This document shows, one piece after another, positions 13,356-21,057 of a stretch of 21,224 nt of DNA. A program made the translations under genes and the position numbers. The stretch's first letter is position 1; every line of letters begins with the position of its first letter. The stretch lies in the NCBI GenBank assembly GCA_021300075.1, contig JAJTIB010000008.1:1-21224 (forward strand), read 5' to 3'. Origin of the DNA: Rickettsiales bacterium. GTDB taxonomy: Bacteria; Pseudomonadota; Alphaproteobacteria; Rickettsiales; UBA3002. Under the pieces are notes generated by a model. The model did no database searches. It was given only the letters and a program-made list of their open reading frames with translations, and was not told the DNA's origin.

Positions 13356-15506
13356 TTACGCGATGTCGAAACGATCCGCGTTCATCACTTTCGTCCAGGC
13401 AGCGACAAAGTCTTTGACCAGTTTCTCTTTGTTGTCATCCTGGGCATAGACTTCCGCATAGGCGCGCAGCACTGAGTTGGAGCCGAACACGAGATCCGCC
13501 CGTGTGGCGGTCCATACCGTTTTGCCGGTTTTGCGGTCCACGATGTCGTAAAGATTCTCGCCTGTGGGTTTCCATGAGAATTTCATGTCCGTCAGATTGA
13601 CAAAGAAATCATTGCTGAGAGTCCCCACGCGGTCGGTGAAGACACCGTGCCTGGTGGCGCCGTAATTAGTGCCAATGACGCGCATTCCGCCCACCAGCAC
13701 CGTCATCTCGGCAGCGGTAAGCCCCATTAACTGGGTGCGATCCAGCAGCATCTCTTCCGCCTTGACCGCATAGTTCTGCTTCAGCCAGTTGCGGTAGCCA
13801 TCATGGATGGGCTCTAGCGGAGCAAAGGATGCGGCATCGGTCATTTTCTCCGTCGCATCACCGCGGCCCGGGGTAAACGGAACCGCAATATCAAAGCCCG
13901 CCGCTTTCGCCGCCTGCTCAACACCTATATTGCCCGCAAGCACAATCACATCCGCAAGGCTTGCGCCCGCTTTTGCAGCAATTGGCTCGAGCACGGCGAG
14001 CACTTTGGCGAGGCGTTTCGGCTCATTGCCTTCCCAGTCTTTCTGGGGCGCGAGGCGGATACGTGCGCCATTTGCACCACCGCGCATATCAGAGCCACGG
14101 AAGGTGCGCGCACTGTCCCAGGCGGTGGTCACCATCTCGCTGATGCTGAGACCGCTTTGGGCAATTGCCGCCCTCACCGCCTTCACATCATAGTTCGTAT
14201 TGCCCGCGGGAACCGGATCCTGCCAGATTAAATCTTCTTTTGGCACATCTGGGCCGAAATAGCGGACTTTCGGACCCATATCGCGGTGGGTGAGTTTAAA
14301 CCAGGCGCGGGCGAAGACGTCGGCGAAATAGGCCGGGTCTTTATAGAACCGCTCCGAAATTTTGCGGTAGATGGGGTCTTTCACCATCGCCATATCCGCA
14401 TCCGTCATGATGGGATTGTGGCGGATGGAAGGATTATACGCATCGACCGGTTTGTCTTCTTCCTTGATGTTGATGGGCTCCCACTGGTTCGCACCGGCCG
14501 GGCTTTTCTTCAGCTCCCACTCATAGGTGAAGAGGTTATAAAAATAACCATTATCCCATTTGGTGGGATTGGCCGTCCATGCGCCTTCCAAGCCGCTTGA
14601 TACCGTATCAGCGCCGTGGCCCGTGCCTTTCGGGTTGCGCCAGCCGAAGCCCTGTTCTTCAAGATTCGCAGCTTCAGGATTGGGCCCGAGCTTGCTTGCG
14701 TCACCATTGCCGTGGCATTTGCCAACCGTGTGGCCACCGGCGGTCAGCGCCACCGTTTCCTCATCATTCATCGCCATGCGCGCGAAAGTTTCACGTACGT
14801 CCTGCGCGGTTCTGAGTGGGTCGGGCTTGCCGTCCACACCTTCCGGATTCACGTAGATGAGACCCATTTGTACCGCCGCCAGCGGATTTTCAAGCGACGC
14901 GCTGGTTTTATCGGCATAGCGGTCTTTCGTGAGCCACTCTTTCTCCGAGCCCCAATAAACGTCTTTTTCGGGATGCCAGATATCCTCGCGGCCAAAACCA
15001 AAGCCGAACATTTTGAGACCCATCGATTCATAGGCCATATTGCCCGCGAGAATCATTAGATCCGCCCAGCTTACTTTATTGCCGTATTTTTTCTTGATCG
15101 GCCAGAGAAGGCGCCGCGCCTTATCGAGATTGACGTTATCCGGCCAGGAATTCAGCGGCGCAAATCGGTGGTTGCCGCTGCCTGCACCGCCGCGACCATC
15201 CGCCGTGCGGTAAGTGCCCGCCGAGTGCCAGGCCATGCGAATCATCAGGCCGCCATAATGACCCCAATCCGCCGGCCACCAGGACTGACTATCCGTCATC
15301 AGCGCTTTCATGTCTTTTTTGAGTGCATCAACATCAAGCGTTTTCAGCGCCTCGCGGTAACTAAAATTTTTGCCCAGCGGGTTGGTTTTGCTGTCATGCT
15401 GATGCAAAATATCGAGATTAAGGGTGTTTGGCCACCAACTCAGCGGGGATTGCTTCATCACTGTATTTCCACCATGCATGACCGGGCATTTTCCTGCATT
15501 ACTCAT
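13356..15506 (-). CDS. katG: Catalase-peroxidase
   Basis: A 716-residue bifunctional haem enzyme removing hydrogen peroxide. The distal site R90, W93 and H94 lies in RMAWHSAGTYR. The covalent Trp-Tyr-Met adduct expected in KatG is present as W93, Y218 (GLIYVNPEG) and M244 (FARMAMND). The proximal haem ligand is H259 in GGHTVGKCHG, where F and T of the usual GGHTFGKTHG are replaced by V and C. The second, inactive peroxidase-like half follows from about 410. ATG 15506 has AGGAG seven bases ahead and overlaps the stop of the PerR/Fur gene (ATGA). The frame extends to 15560, but that start would lie inside the regulator. Confidence 0.96.
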   Translation of the reverse strand: MSNAGKCPVMHGGNTVMKQSPLSWWPNTLNLDILHQHDSKTNPLGKNFSYREALKTLDVDALKKDMKALMTDSQSWWPADWGHYGGLMIRMAWHSAGTYRTADGRGGAGSGNHRFAPLNSWPDNVNLDKARRLLWPIKKKYGNKVSWADLMILAGNMAYESMGLKMFGFGFGREDIWHPEKDVYWGSEKEWLTKDRYADKTSASLENPLAAVQMGLIYVNPEGVDGKPDPLRTAQDVRETFARMAMNDEETVALTAGGHTVGKCHGNGDASKLGPNPEAANLEEQGFGWRNPKGTGHGADTVSSGLEGAWTANPTKWDNGYFYNLFTYEWELKKSPAGANQWEPINIKEEDKPVDAYNPSIRHNPIMTDADMAMVKDPIYRKISERFYKDPAYFADVFARAWFKLTHRDMGPKVRYFGPDVPKEDLIWQDPVPAGNTNYDVKAVRAAIAQSGLSISEMVTTAWDSARTFRGSDMRGGANGARIRLAPQKDWEGNEPKRLAKVLAVLEPIAAKAGASLADVIVLAGNIGVEQAAKAAGFDIAVPFTPGRGDATEKMTDAASFAPLEPIHDGYRNWLKQNYAVKAEEMLLDRTQLMGLTAAEMTVLVGGMRVIGTNYGATRHGVFTDRVGTLSNDFFVNLTDMKFSWKPTGENLYDIVDRKTGKTVWTATRADLVFGSNSVLRAYAEVYAQDDNKEKLVKDFVAAWTKVMNADRFDIA

Positions 15507-15940
15507 CGGGCTTCTCCTGTGTTGGTTGTAGAGTTCAAACAAGCGGGGCAACTGCCCCAAAAGGTAATTTCCGCTTCATCAATCACGAAGCCGTGCCGAT
15601 CGAGCGGCGACAGACACGGCGCAAAATCCTGGCAGTCAACATCGATAATCTGCTGGCAATGCCGGCAGATCAGATGGTGGTGATTATCGTCAATTCTGGT
15701 TTCATAAAGCGAGGGCAGGCCCTTGGGTTTGATTTCACGAACGATACCATGTTCCAAAAGCGTATGAAGGTTGTTATAAATAGCCTGTTTTGAGGCCGTG
15801 GCGATCTTTTTCTGAACCTGTTTATAAATCGTGGACGCGTCGGAATGAGGAAGTTTTTTTAATACATCTAAAACCGCGACCCGTACAGAGGTTAGGCTTA
15901 AGTCCTTGTTTTTAAGGATATTTTTGTAGTTGATTTTCAC
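15503..15940 (-). CDS. Fur-family peroxide regulator (PerR/FurA-like)
   Basis: A 145-residue metal-dependent repressor. An N-terminal winged helix (SLTSVRVAVLDVL ... ASKQAIYNNLHTLLEHGIV) is followed by HHHLICRHC, with C92/C95, and CPAC with C131/C134 (structural zinc). The residue five past the second cysteine is D100, as at the Asp104 position of PerR, where Fur has Glu; this favours peroxide sensing by metal-catalysed oxidation. It sits immediately upstream of katG with an ATGA overlap, the furA-katG arrangement. GTG 15940 is chosen as start. A TTG at 15979 lies inside the promoter/operator, which argues against it. No ribosome site precedes GTG, consistent with a leaderless message. Confidence 0.88.
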   Translation of the reverse strand: MKINYKNILKNKDLSLTSVRVAVLDVLKKLPHSDASTIYKQVQKKIATASKQAIYNNLHTLLEHGIVREIKPKGLPSLYETRIDDNHHHLICRHCQQIIDVDCQDFAPCLSPLDRHGFVIDEAEITFWGSCPACLNSTTNTGEAR

Positions 15941-15947
15941 GTTTGGA

Positions 15948-15975
15948 AATATACTCAATAAAAATATTGAGTCAA
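15948..15975 (-). promoter_or_regulatory. perR-katG promoter with overlapping PerR-type operator
   Basis: On the minus strand, -35 TTGACT (15970-15975), a 16-base spacer, and -10 TATATT (15948-15953). The spacer is almost filled by a perfect dyad, ACTCAATA-AAAA-TATTGAGT (15953-15972), which looks like a Fur/PerR-family box. Autorepression is the natural reading. Transcription would begin about seven bases past the -10, at or next to the GTG at 15940. Confidence 0.7.
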
Positions 15976-16132
15976 TCAAAATTATTTATCTGGTTGTTCA
16001 TGGTGCTCTCTTAGTAAGTGCTGAGCCCGTTTAATGCGATGAGGGCGACGTGCAACCAAGAAGCCAATCCTCCACCACGAGGAGTTTTCCTTGCGTCCAT
16101 GCGCGCGGTTGCTTATGAAGGCGATTCATTTG

Positions 16133-16180
16133 AGTGTCGGGGTGTAGCCGCCCTCGTTGACGCGAATGTGATGAAAGTGT

Positions 16181-16191
<11 letters not shown>
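16133..16191 (+). repeat. 16-base direct repeat including the tRNA-Pro 5' end
   Basis: AGTGTCGGGGTGTAGC occurs at 16133-16148 and again at 16176-16191, where its last eleven bases are the start of tRNA-Pro. The first copy is a 5' tRNA fragment without a body. The 15980-16180 gap otherwise shows no gene. GAAGCCAATCCTC at 16060-16072 matches the end of the B repeats over 13 bases. Confidence 0.6.
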
Positions 16192-16257
<66 letters not shown>

Positions 16258-16633
16258 TTTTTCTCCCGCGGTGAAAATTCCGGCAGCCCGCTTAATTCAG
16301 TCGTCCAACTTTGACTCAGGCAATTTCATAAGAAATTGCATTAATCTCGCTATGTTATATTAATTTCTTCCAAAAAAACTCGCGGTTTTTCCGCACTATT
16401 CACACAGAATATATACCAATTGCAAATTAAGCTGCTCAGATTAAACATATAATAAAAAACGATATTTTGGTATTTTTCCACAGCGCATTGCAAAATGTAA
16501 AGAAGTTACAGCAGGTTAATGATATGTAAAAAAATACTAATGAAAAAGACAAAAAAACATCCCGGAAAAATTAATAAAATCTCAACCAATATGCCTTAAG
16601 AATAATTGCATGCCCCGGCGTTAAGACCGGGGA
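16258..16633. other. AT-rich intergenic stretch after tRNA-Pro
   Basis: About 375 bases, clearly AT-rich. It has an inverted repeat GCAATTTC/GAAATTGC around ATAA (16320-16339), a small GCGG/CCGC stem near 16382-16394, an isolated TATAAT (16448-16453) without a well-spaced -35, and CCCCGG/CCGGGG near 16613-16632. I see no coding potential. Its position after a tRNA gene and before a rearranged block is compatible with an old insertion. Confidence 0.6.
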
Positions 16634-16676
16634 AAAGGCGAATCACGTGCGTTTGAACCTGAGTATCAAACCACGG
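16634..16676 (+). repeat. 43-bp direct repeat, left copy
   Basis: AAAGGCGAATCACGTGCG through CAAACCACGG, repeated at 18807-18849 with one change (TAT to CAT). It is open in the frame of the gene that follows and would read KGESRAFEPEYQTT, although no start codon lies upstream in frame. With the right copy it brackets 2.17 kb. Confidence 0.9.
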
Positions 16677-17797
16677 TGATGATGAGCATAGAAGATACAG
16701 GAAATCCTTCGGCTTCTGAGGCGCTGGCCGCGGCCATGGCGCAGGTGGGGAATTTGCCGGCAGGTATGCACTATGATACATCGCCTGATTATGCAGCGTC
16801 AGGCCTCGCCAGTGATAAGCCCGGGATACCAGGTCTGGCCGAAGCCGCCCGTCAATTCCTTGAAAATTATCCAACCCCTCCCCTCTCCGGCGATTTTGAC
16901 AACTTAGACAACGACCCCAGTGACGCTGTCTCGTTCACGCCGATCCTCGTCAGTGACCGCGACCATGACGAGAGGGAGGCGCTGGAGACGCTTCGACTGG
17001 AAAAAATCACCGACCTTGAGGCCGCGCTGGATCAAGCTGATGAGGACTCACGCCCCAAACTTGAGGCACTCCTTAAAAAACTTGAGGCCGTCAAAGGCAA
17101 AGACGCGGATTCTATCCGGTCCGCCATTACCAGCGCCAGTCTGGCGCTCAGCACCGAGGCCGCAGGCGGTAACAAAGCGGCGGGTGGTGGCATGGAGGAG
17201 GAAAAAACCCGCCTCTGGGGTGAGATTGGCAAGTTGAATGAGGAGATTAAGCGGGATCTTAAAAAACTAGATCATCTCAAAACAAAAGAAGAAAAAGAAC
17301 GCGAAAAAGATCTCATGGAAAAACTCGATAAAGCACAAGCTGATCTGGCGCAGCTGGAAAACGACCCGAACGCAACACCAGAGCAGAAACGCCGCGCTCA
17401 GTTAGCGTGGCTTGAGGCATTGGAAGCGCGCAACAAAGAAGCGCGCATGACGGCGTTGCGTATTTTCAATGATCCGCGCTCGACATCAGAAGAAAGAGAA
17501 GCTGCTGAGGGTATTTTAAGGAACACTGGCAACCAAGGTCAAAGAATTAACAGATTTATAGAGCTTCAACAAGGTCATCGGAATTCCCACTTCCTGAAAA
17601 ATTCTACGGAAGAAGCGATTGGTAAAACATCTAAATCAGAAACTGCTACCACATCCGCTGAGTCTGCGTTTGCTGAAATGGCTAAACTAGAGAAACATGA
17701 TATCGCAACCGGCGGTCAGCAAGTGAGTCGGGCAGATTTGGGCGCACTCACCCAATCTACCCCTCAATTGCCGCAGAGCGGCAAAGAACTTGGCTAA
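16676..17797 (+). CDS. Unknown coiled-coil protein
   Basis: A 373-residue protein I do not recognise. It has no signal peptide or membrane segment. The N-terminal 80 residues are low-complexity and acidic-polar. Residues about 95-260 are highly charged and helical (LEALLKKLEAVKGK; EEKTRLWGEIGKLNEEIKRD; KTKEEKEREKDLMEKLDKAQ) and would form coiled coils. The C-terminal 60 residues are Ser/Thr/Ala-rich. The start is uncertain: GTG 16676, ATG 16679 or ATG 16682, none with a good ribosome site. Residues 67-167 are duplicated nearly exactly at 18508-18810. The stop overlaps that of the convergent unknown gene. Composition would suit a secreted or structural protein, but no function is claimed. Confidence 0.65.
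   Translation: MMMSIEDTGNPSASEALAAAMAQVGNLPAGMHYDTSPDYAASGLASDKPGIPGLAEAARQFLENYPTPPLSGDFDNLDNDPSDAVSFTPILVSDRDHDEREALETLRLEKITDLEAALDQADEDSRPKLEALLKKLEAVKGKDADSIRSAITSASLALSTEAAGGNKAAGGGMEEEKTRLWGEIGKLNEEIKRDLKKLDHLKTKEEKEREKDLMEKLDKAQADLAQLENDPNATPEQKRRAQLAWLEALEARNKEARMTALRIFNDPRSTSEEREAAEGILRNTGNQGQRINRFIELQQGHRNSHFLKNSTEEAIGKTSKSETATTSAESAFAEMAKLEKHDIATGGQQVSRADLGALTQSTPQLPQSGKELG
16875..17177 (+). repeat. 303-bp duplicated segment, copy within the coiled-coil gene
   Basis: It matches 18508-18810 with four substitutions by eye (ATGA/AAGG near 16964 and GG/AA near 17107), same orientation and no indels. Sharp ends: CCCCTCCCCTCTCC on the left, GGTAACAAAG on the right. This implies a recent duplication or gene conversion. 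Confidence 0.95.
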
Positions 17798-18390
17798 GCT
17801 GCACGCGCATCTTTACTGCGCATGGCTGCCACCAGTTCTACCGCTCTGGCGGTTGGGTCTGGAAAGACAAAACTCTGATTTGAGTCCAACATCACCCCAG
17901 CCTCTGCTAGTCCAACAAGTTTTGCCTCTGGCAATGCATTGTCGTCCAGTGAAGATTTCTTTTGTGGAGCAGAATTACCTTTACGCCGCTGAATTTCCTG
18001 ATCGGCATTGTGAATCATTTTCGCATATGGAAACCAAGCGTTTTTATTCTCAGGCTTATTCGGATCAAGGCCGGAAAGTCTAATCATCGCCCTTTTTGCG
18101 TCTTCTGCATCTTTTCTGTCCTCATTAGTTTCAATTTTTTTGCCAACGGCATTAAACAAAGAAACAAAACTAGAATATACGTTGGAGAAACGATCGTGCA
18201 GTTTGATAAAATCTTTCTCTGTCCATTGGTTGTAGGGAGTGATGTAAATCGGCGTTGGACCATTTCTAAGCGCTTCTGCACTTTTTTCCGAATAAACGTC
18301 AGTGATTAAATTTACTAACTTGGAGAATTTACCATACTCCCCGTCTGAATCTTTACGGTTAGATTGGCTTCCTGTTTCTTTATCACTCAT
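17794..18390 (-). CDS. Unknown hydrophilic protein
   Basis: A 198-residue protein I do not recognise. ATG 18390 has a very good ribosome site (GGGAGAGAG, two bases ahead), so it is preferred to the upstream in-frame ATG at 18498. Features: polar, Lys/Asn/Ser-rich N-terminus, helical middle (SEKSAEALRNG; TEKDFIKLHDRFSNVYSSFVSLFNAV), a charged EDRKDAEDAKRAMIRL, and a C-terminal VELVAAMRSKDARAA. No membrane segment or signal peptide. More AT-rich than the backbone. It lies convergent to the coiled-coil gene with overlapping stops, and the duplicated segment starts about 118 bases upstream of its start. It may be partner, regulator or passenger. Confidence 0.7.
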   Translation of the reverse strand: MSDKETGSQSNRKDSDGEYGKFSKLVNLITDVYSEKSAEALRNGPTPIYITPYNQWTEKDFIKLHDRFSNVYSSFVSLFNAVGKKIETNEDRKDAEDAKRAMIRLSGLDPNKPENKNAWFPYAKMIHNADQEIQRRKGNSAPQKKSSLDDNALPEAKLVGLAEAGVMLDSNQSFVFPDPTARAVELVAAMRSKDARAA

Positions 18391-18507
18391 AACTCTCTCC
18401 CTTATTTTCTTTGCGGCTGGTGCAACAATCTGCCCCGTTACCCATTCAACATGCCATCTCTTAGCGTCAGATTGATGACATGTGTGTGACAGTTTCATGA
18501 AGATTTT

Positions 18508-18849
18508 CCCCTCCCCTCTCCGGCGATTTTGACAACTTAGACAACGACCCCAGTGACGCTGTCTCGTTCACGCCGATCCTCGTCAGTGACCGCGACCAAG
18601 GCGAGAGGGAGGCGCTGGAGACGCTTCGACTGGAAAAAATCACCGACCTTGAGGCCGCGCTGGATCAAGCTGATGAGGACTCACGCCCCAAACTTGAGGC
18701 ACTCCTTAAAAAACTTGAGGCCGTCAAAGGCAAAGACGCAAATTCTATCCGGTCCGCCATTACCAGCGCCAGTCTGGCGCTCAGCACCGAGGCCGCAGGC
18801 GGTAACAAAGGCGAATCACGTGCGTTTGAACCTGAGCATCAAACCACGG
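18508..18849 (+). pseudogene. Headless fragment of the coiled-coil gene fused to the right 43-bp repeat
   Basis: Copy of 16875-17177 (18508-18810) running straight into the second copy of the 43-bp repeat (18807-18849) through the shared AAAG(GCG). In the gene's frame there is a TGA just upstream (18498-18500) and no ATG, so it cannot be started as a gene. The same frame stays open through the junction and into the remnant that follows, reading GGNKGESRAFEPEHQTT. The join order is reversed relative to the first locus, where the 43-bp repeat precedes the segment. Confidence 0.85.
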
Positions 18850-19141
18850 CGCAGCTTTATTTACGCTTGGCAACGTCTGCGCCTGTGGCTATGTTGCTTT
18901 CCTACCCGTTATTCTGCTCAATTTCGTTCGTATCCTCGTTTTGTGCCGCGTTCACCGTGCCCATCATCAGGATGAACCAGAACCAAAAAATTGATTTGAC
19001 CGGCAGAAGGCCAAAAATGATTGCGATGTCACCAGTAAAGCCGAACTTGAAATCAAGCAGATGCGCTCGAAGATAGACCTGCTGCGGAAGCAGCACAGCA
19101 ACCCTGTATTGGATGTTATTCAGCCCCCCAAAAAAACATAG
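18850..19141 (+). pseudogene. Frameshifted DUF1003-type membrane protein remnant
   Basis: Pieces of a DUF1003 protein lie in different frames. One frame gives FLPVILLNFV, matching the family's DPYPFILLNLV helix. A second gives AAFTVPIIRMNQNQ, matching APIIMMSQNRQ. A third, from 19001 to the TAG at 19139-19141, gives RQKAKNDCDVTSKAELEIKQ and then MRSKIDLLRK, the conserved cytoplasmic tail. At least two frameshifts and the missing N-terminus make it a pseudogene. It ends 11 bases before the ATPase start, so it was probably the first gene of that operon. The family match is from memory of its consensus. Confidence 0.7.
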
Positions 19142-19152
19142 GATGGTAGTTC

Positions 19153-21057
19153 ATGCCAAGTACATCCTCGCCGCCACCCTCTCCCGCCGGGCAGCAGGTC
19201 ATTCCCTGGGGCAGTATGCTGGCAGTGGCGAGTATGCTGGCGATTGCGGCGCATCTCCTGCTCGGGGCACTGAAACTGCCACCCTTACATCTTTCCTACA
19301 GTTCGGAACTTGCCGTAAGGGATATGCCCTTGCTGCTGGTAATTTTTTTAAGTGCGCCTTTACTGATTCGCATTGGTGGAAAGATTCTGGGTGGCAATAT
19401 CGGCGCAGATTTTCTCGGGGCAATTGAACTCGTGGCCGCGACGCTGCTGGACCAATATCTGGCAGCGGTGCTAATTATCCTGATGCTTTCCGGCGGACAG
19501 GCACTGGAAGCCTATGCCATGCGACGCGCTTCCTCGGTACTGAGGGCACTGGCCGAACGCATGCCTGCCACAGCGCACCGCAAACGGGACAGTCATATTG
19601 AGGAAATCGCGCTCAGTGAAATTGCGGTTGGCGACGAAATCGTTGTTTTTCCCCATGAGACCGCGCCGGTGGATGGGGTGGTCGTCGAAGGTCACGGCGC
19701 GATGGATGAATCTTACCTCACCGGTGAACCCTATCAGGTCACTAAAGCGCCCGGCGCGGCGGTGCTCTCAGGCGCCATCAACGGCGCCTCGGCACTCACC
19801 ATCCGCGCGGAAAAACTGGCGCAGGATTCGCGCTATGCTCAGATCATGGGGGTGATGCAGGAGGCCGAGCAGAAACGACCAGCTCTCAGGCGACTGGGCG
19901 ACCAGCTCGGCGGTATATTTGCTATTTTTGCCCTTCTGGCCTCCGGCATCGTCTGGCTGGTGACGGATGACGCGCTGCGCTTTCTTTCGGTGCTGATAAT
20001 CGCAACCCCCTGCCCGCTGATTATCGCCATTCCAATTACAATTGTGGGCGCAATTTCAATGGCAGCGCGGCGCGGCATCATCATCAAGGACCCAACCGTG
20101 CTTGAACGACTGCCCACCTGCCGCACGGCGATTTTCGACAAAACCGGAACGCTCACTTACGGCAAACCGGAATTGACAGAAATTATTCCCGCCCCCGGTA
20201 TCACGCGCGACGAAATTCTCGCCCGTGCCGCAAGTCTGGAAAGTTACTCGAAACATCCGCTCGCAAGCGCAATTCTTGAAGCCGCGAAAAAGTCAAACCT
20301 CGTACGGATGGAAGCCAGCAGCGTTTCTGAAAAGCCCGGTCAAGGCCTTACCGGTATTATCGCGGGGCATGAAATCAGCGTCACGCACCGCCGTAAATTG
20401 CTGCAGCTCGCACCCAAGATGGCCGCACTGCTGCCGCCCACAGCGGCGGGACTGGAATGTGTCATTCTGCAAGATGGCGCTTATGCCGCCACCTTCCAAT
20501 TTCGCGACGCACCGCGCGCTGAGGGGAAATCCTTCATCGGCCATCTTTCACCAGCGCACCAGTTTAGCAAAGTGATGCTTGTATCAGGTGACCGCGAATC
20601 GGAGGTTAATTACCTTGCCGCGCTGCTGGGTATTACCGAGACGAAGGCCTCGCAAAGCCCTGAGCAGAAGGTCGCGATTGTGCGCGCCGAGACAGCCCTT
20701 GCCCCCACCTTATTCATGGGCGACGGTATTAACGACGCACCCGCACTTGCCTCAGCGACGGTCGGCATCGCCTTTGGCCAGCATAGCAGCGTAACGGCTG
20801 AGGCAGCGGGCGCGGTCATCATGGAGAATTCGCTGGTGAAAGTGGATGAGTTAATCCATATCAGTGAACGTCTTCGCGTCATCGCCTTGCAGAGCGCCAT
20901 CGGCGGTATCACCCTTTCACTGCTCGGCATGGGCTTTGCCGCCGCTGGTCACATCACCCCCGTAATGGGCGCGGTCATACAAGAAGTGATTGACCTTCTG
21001 GCCATTGCCAATGCCCTACGTCTCACGCTTGGCACACGGATCAAAACGGATATTTAG
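19153..21057 (+). CDS. P1B-type metal-transporting ATPase with TPC motif
   Basis: A 634-residue heavy-metal P-type ATPase of the inner membrane. LTGEP (189-193) is in the actuator domain; the metal-site helix reads ATPCPLIIAIP with TPC at 285-287; phosphorylation Asp is D329 in DKTGTLT; the P1B-specific HP is at 368-369; GDGINDAP is at 523-530; two final helices follow. There is no N-terminal CxxC metal-binding domain. TPC instead of CPC recalls the P1B-5 group (iron/nickel/cobalt export has been proposed), so copper is less likely, but substrate is inferred. GGATGG lies shortly before ATG 19153. Its stop overlaps that of the convergent histidine kinase. Confidence 0.88.
   Translation: MPSTSSPPPSPAGQQVIPWGSMLAVASMLAIAAHLLLGALKLPPLHLSYSSELAVRDMPLLLVIFLSAPLLIRIGGKILGGNIGADFLGAIELVAATLLDQYLAAVLIILMLSGGQALEAYAMRRASSVLRALAERMPATAHRKRDSHIEEIALSEIAVGDEIVVFPHETAPVDGVVVEGHGAMDESYLTGEPYQVTKAPGAAVLSGAINGASALTIRAEKLAQDSRYAQIMGVMQEAEQKRPALRRLGDQLGGIFAIFALLASGIVWLVTDDALRFLSVLIIATPCPLIIAIPITIVGAISMAARRGIIIKDPTVLERLPTCRTAIFDKTGTLTYGKPELTEIIPAPGITRDEILARAASLESYSKHPLASAILEAAKKSNLVRMEASSVSEKPGQGLTGIIAGHEISVTHRRKLLQLAPKMAALLPPTAAGLECVILQDGAYAATFQFRDAPRAEGKSFIGHLSPAHQFSKVMLVSGDRESEVNYLAALLGITETKASQSPEQKVAIVRAETALAPTLFMGDGINDAPALASATVGIAFGQHSSVTAEAAGAVIMENSLVKVDELIHISERLRVIALQSAIGGITLSLLGMGFAAAGHITPVMGAVIQEVIDLLAIANALRLTLGTRIKTDI

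Noticed and set aside
14286..15059. Plus-strand frames inside katG
   Set aside because: Shadow frames opposite a complete, well-conserved catalase-peroxidase.
16320..16339. GCAATTTC/GAAATTGC stem after tRNA-Pro as another A-repeat insert
   Set aside because: It resembles the AAAATTTC/GAAATTTT stem of the A insert only in the AT-rich core; the flanks do not match.
18553..18975. 140-codon plus-strand frame in the duplicated segment
   Set aside because: It is in a shifted frame relative to the coiled-coil gene and repeats a shadow frame of the first copy; Arg/Ser-rich out-of-frame composition.
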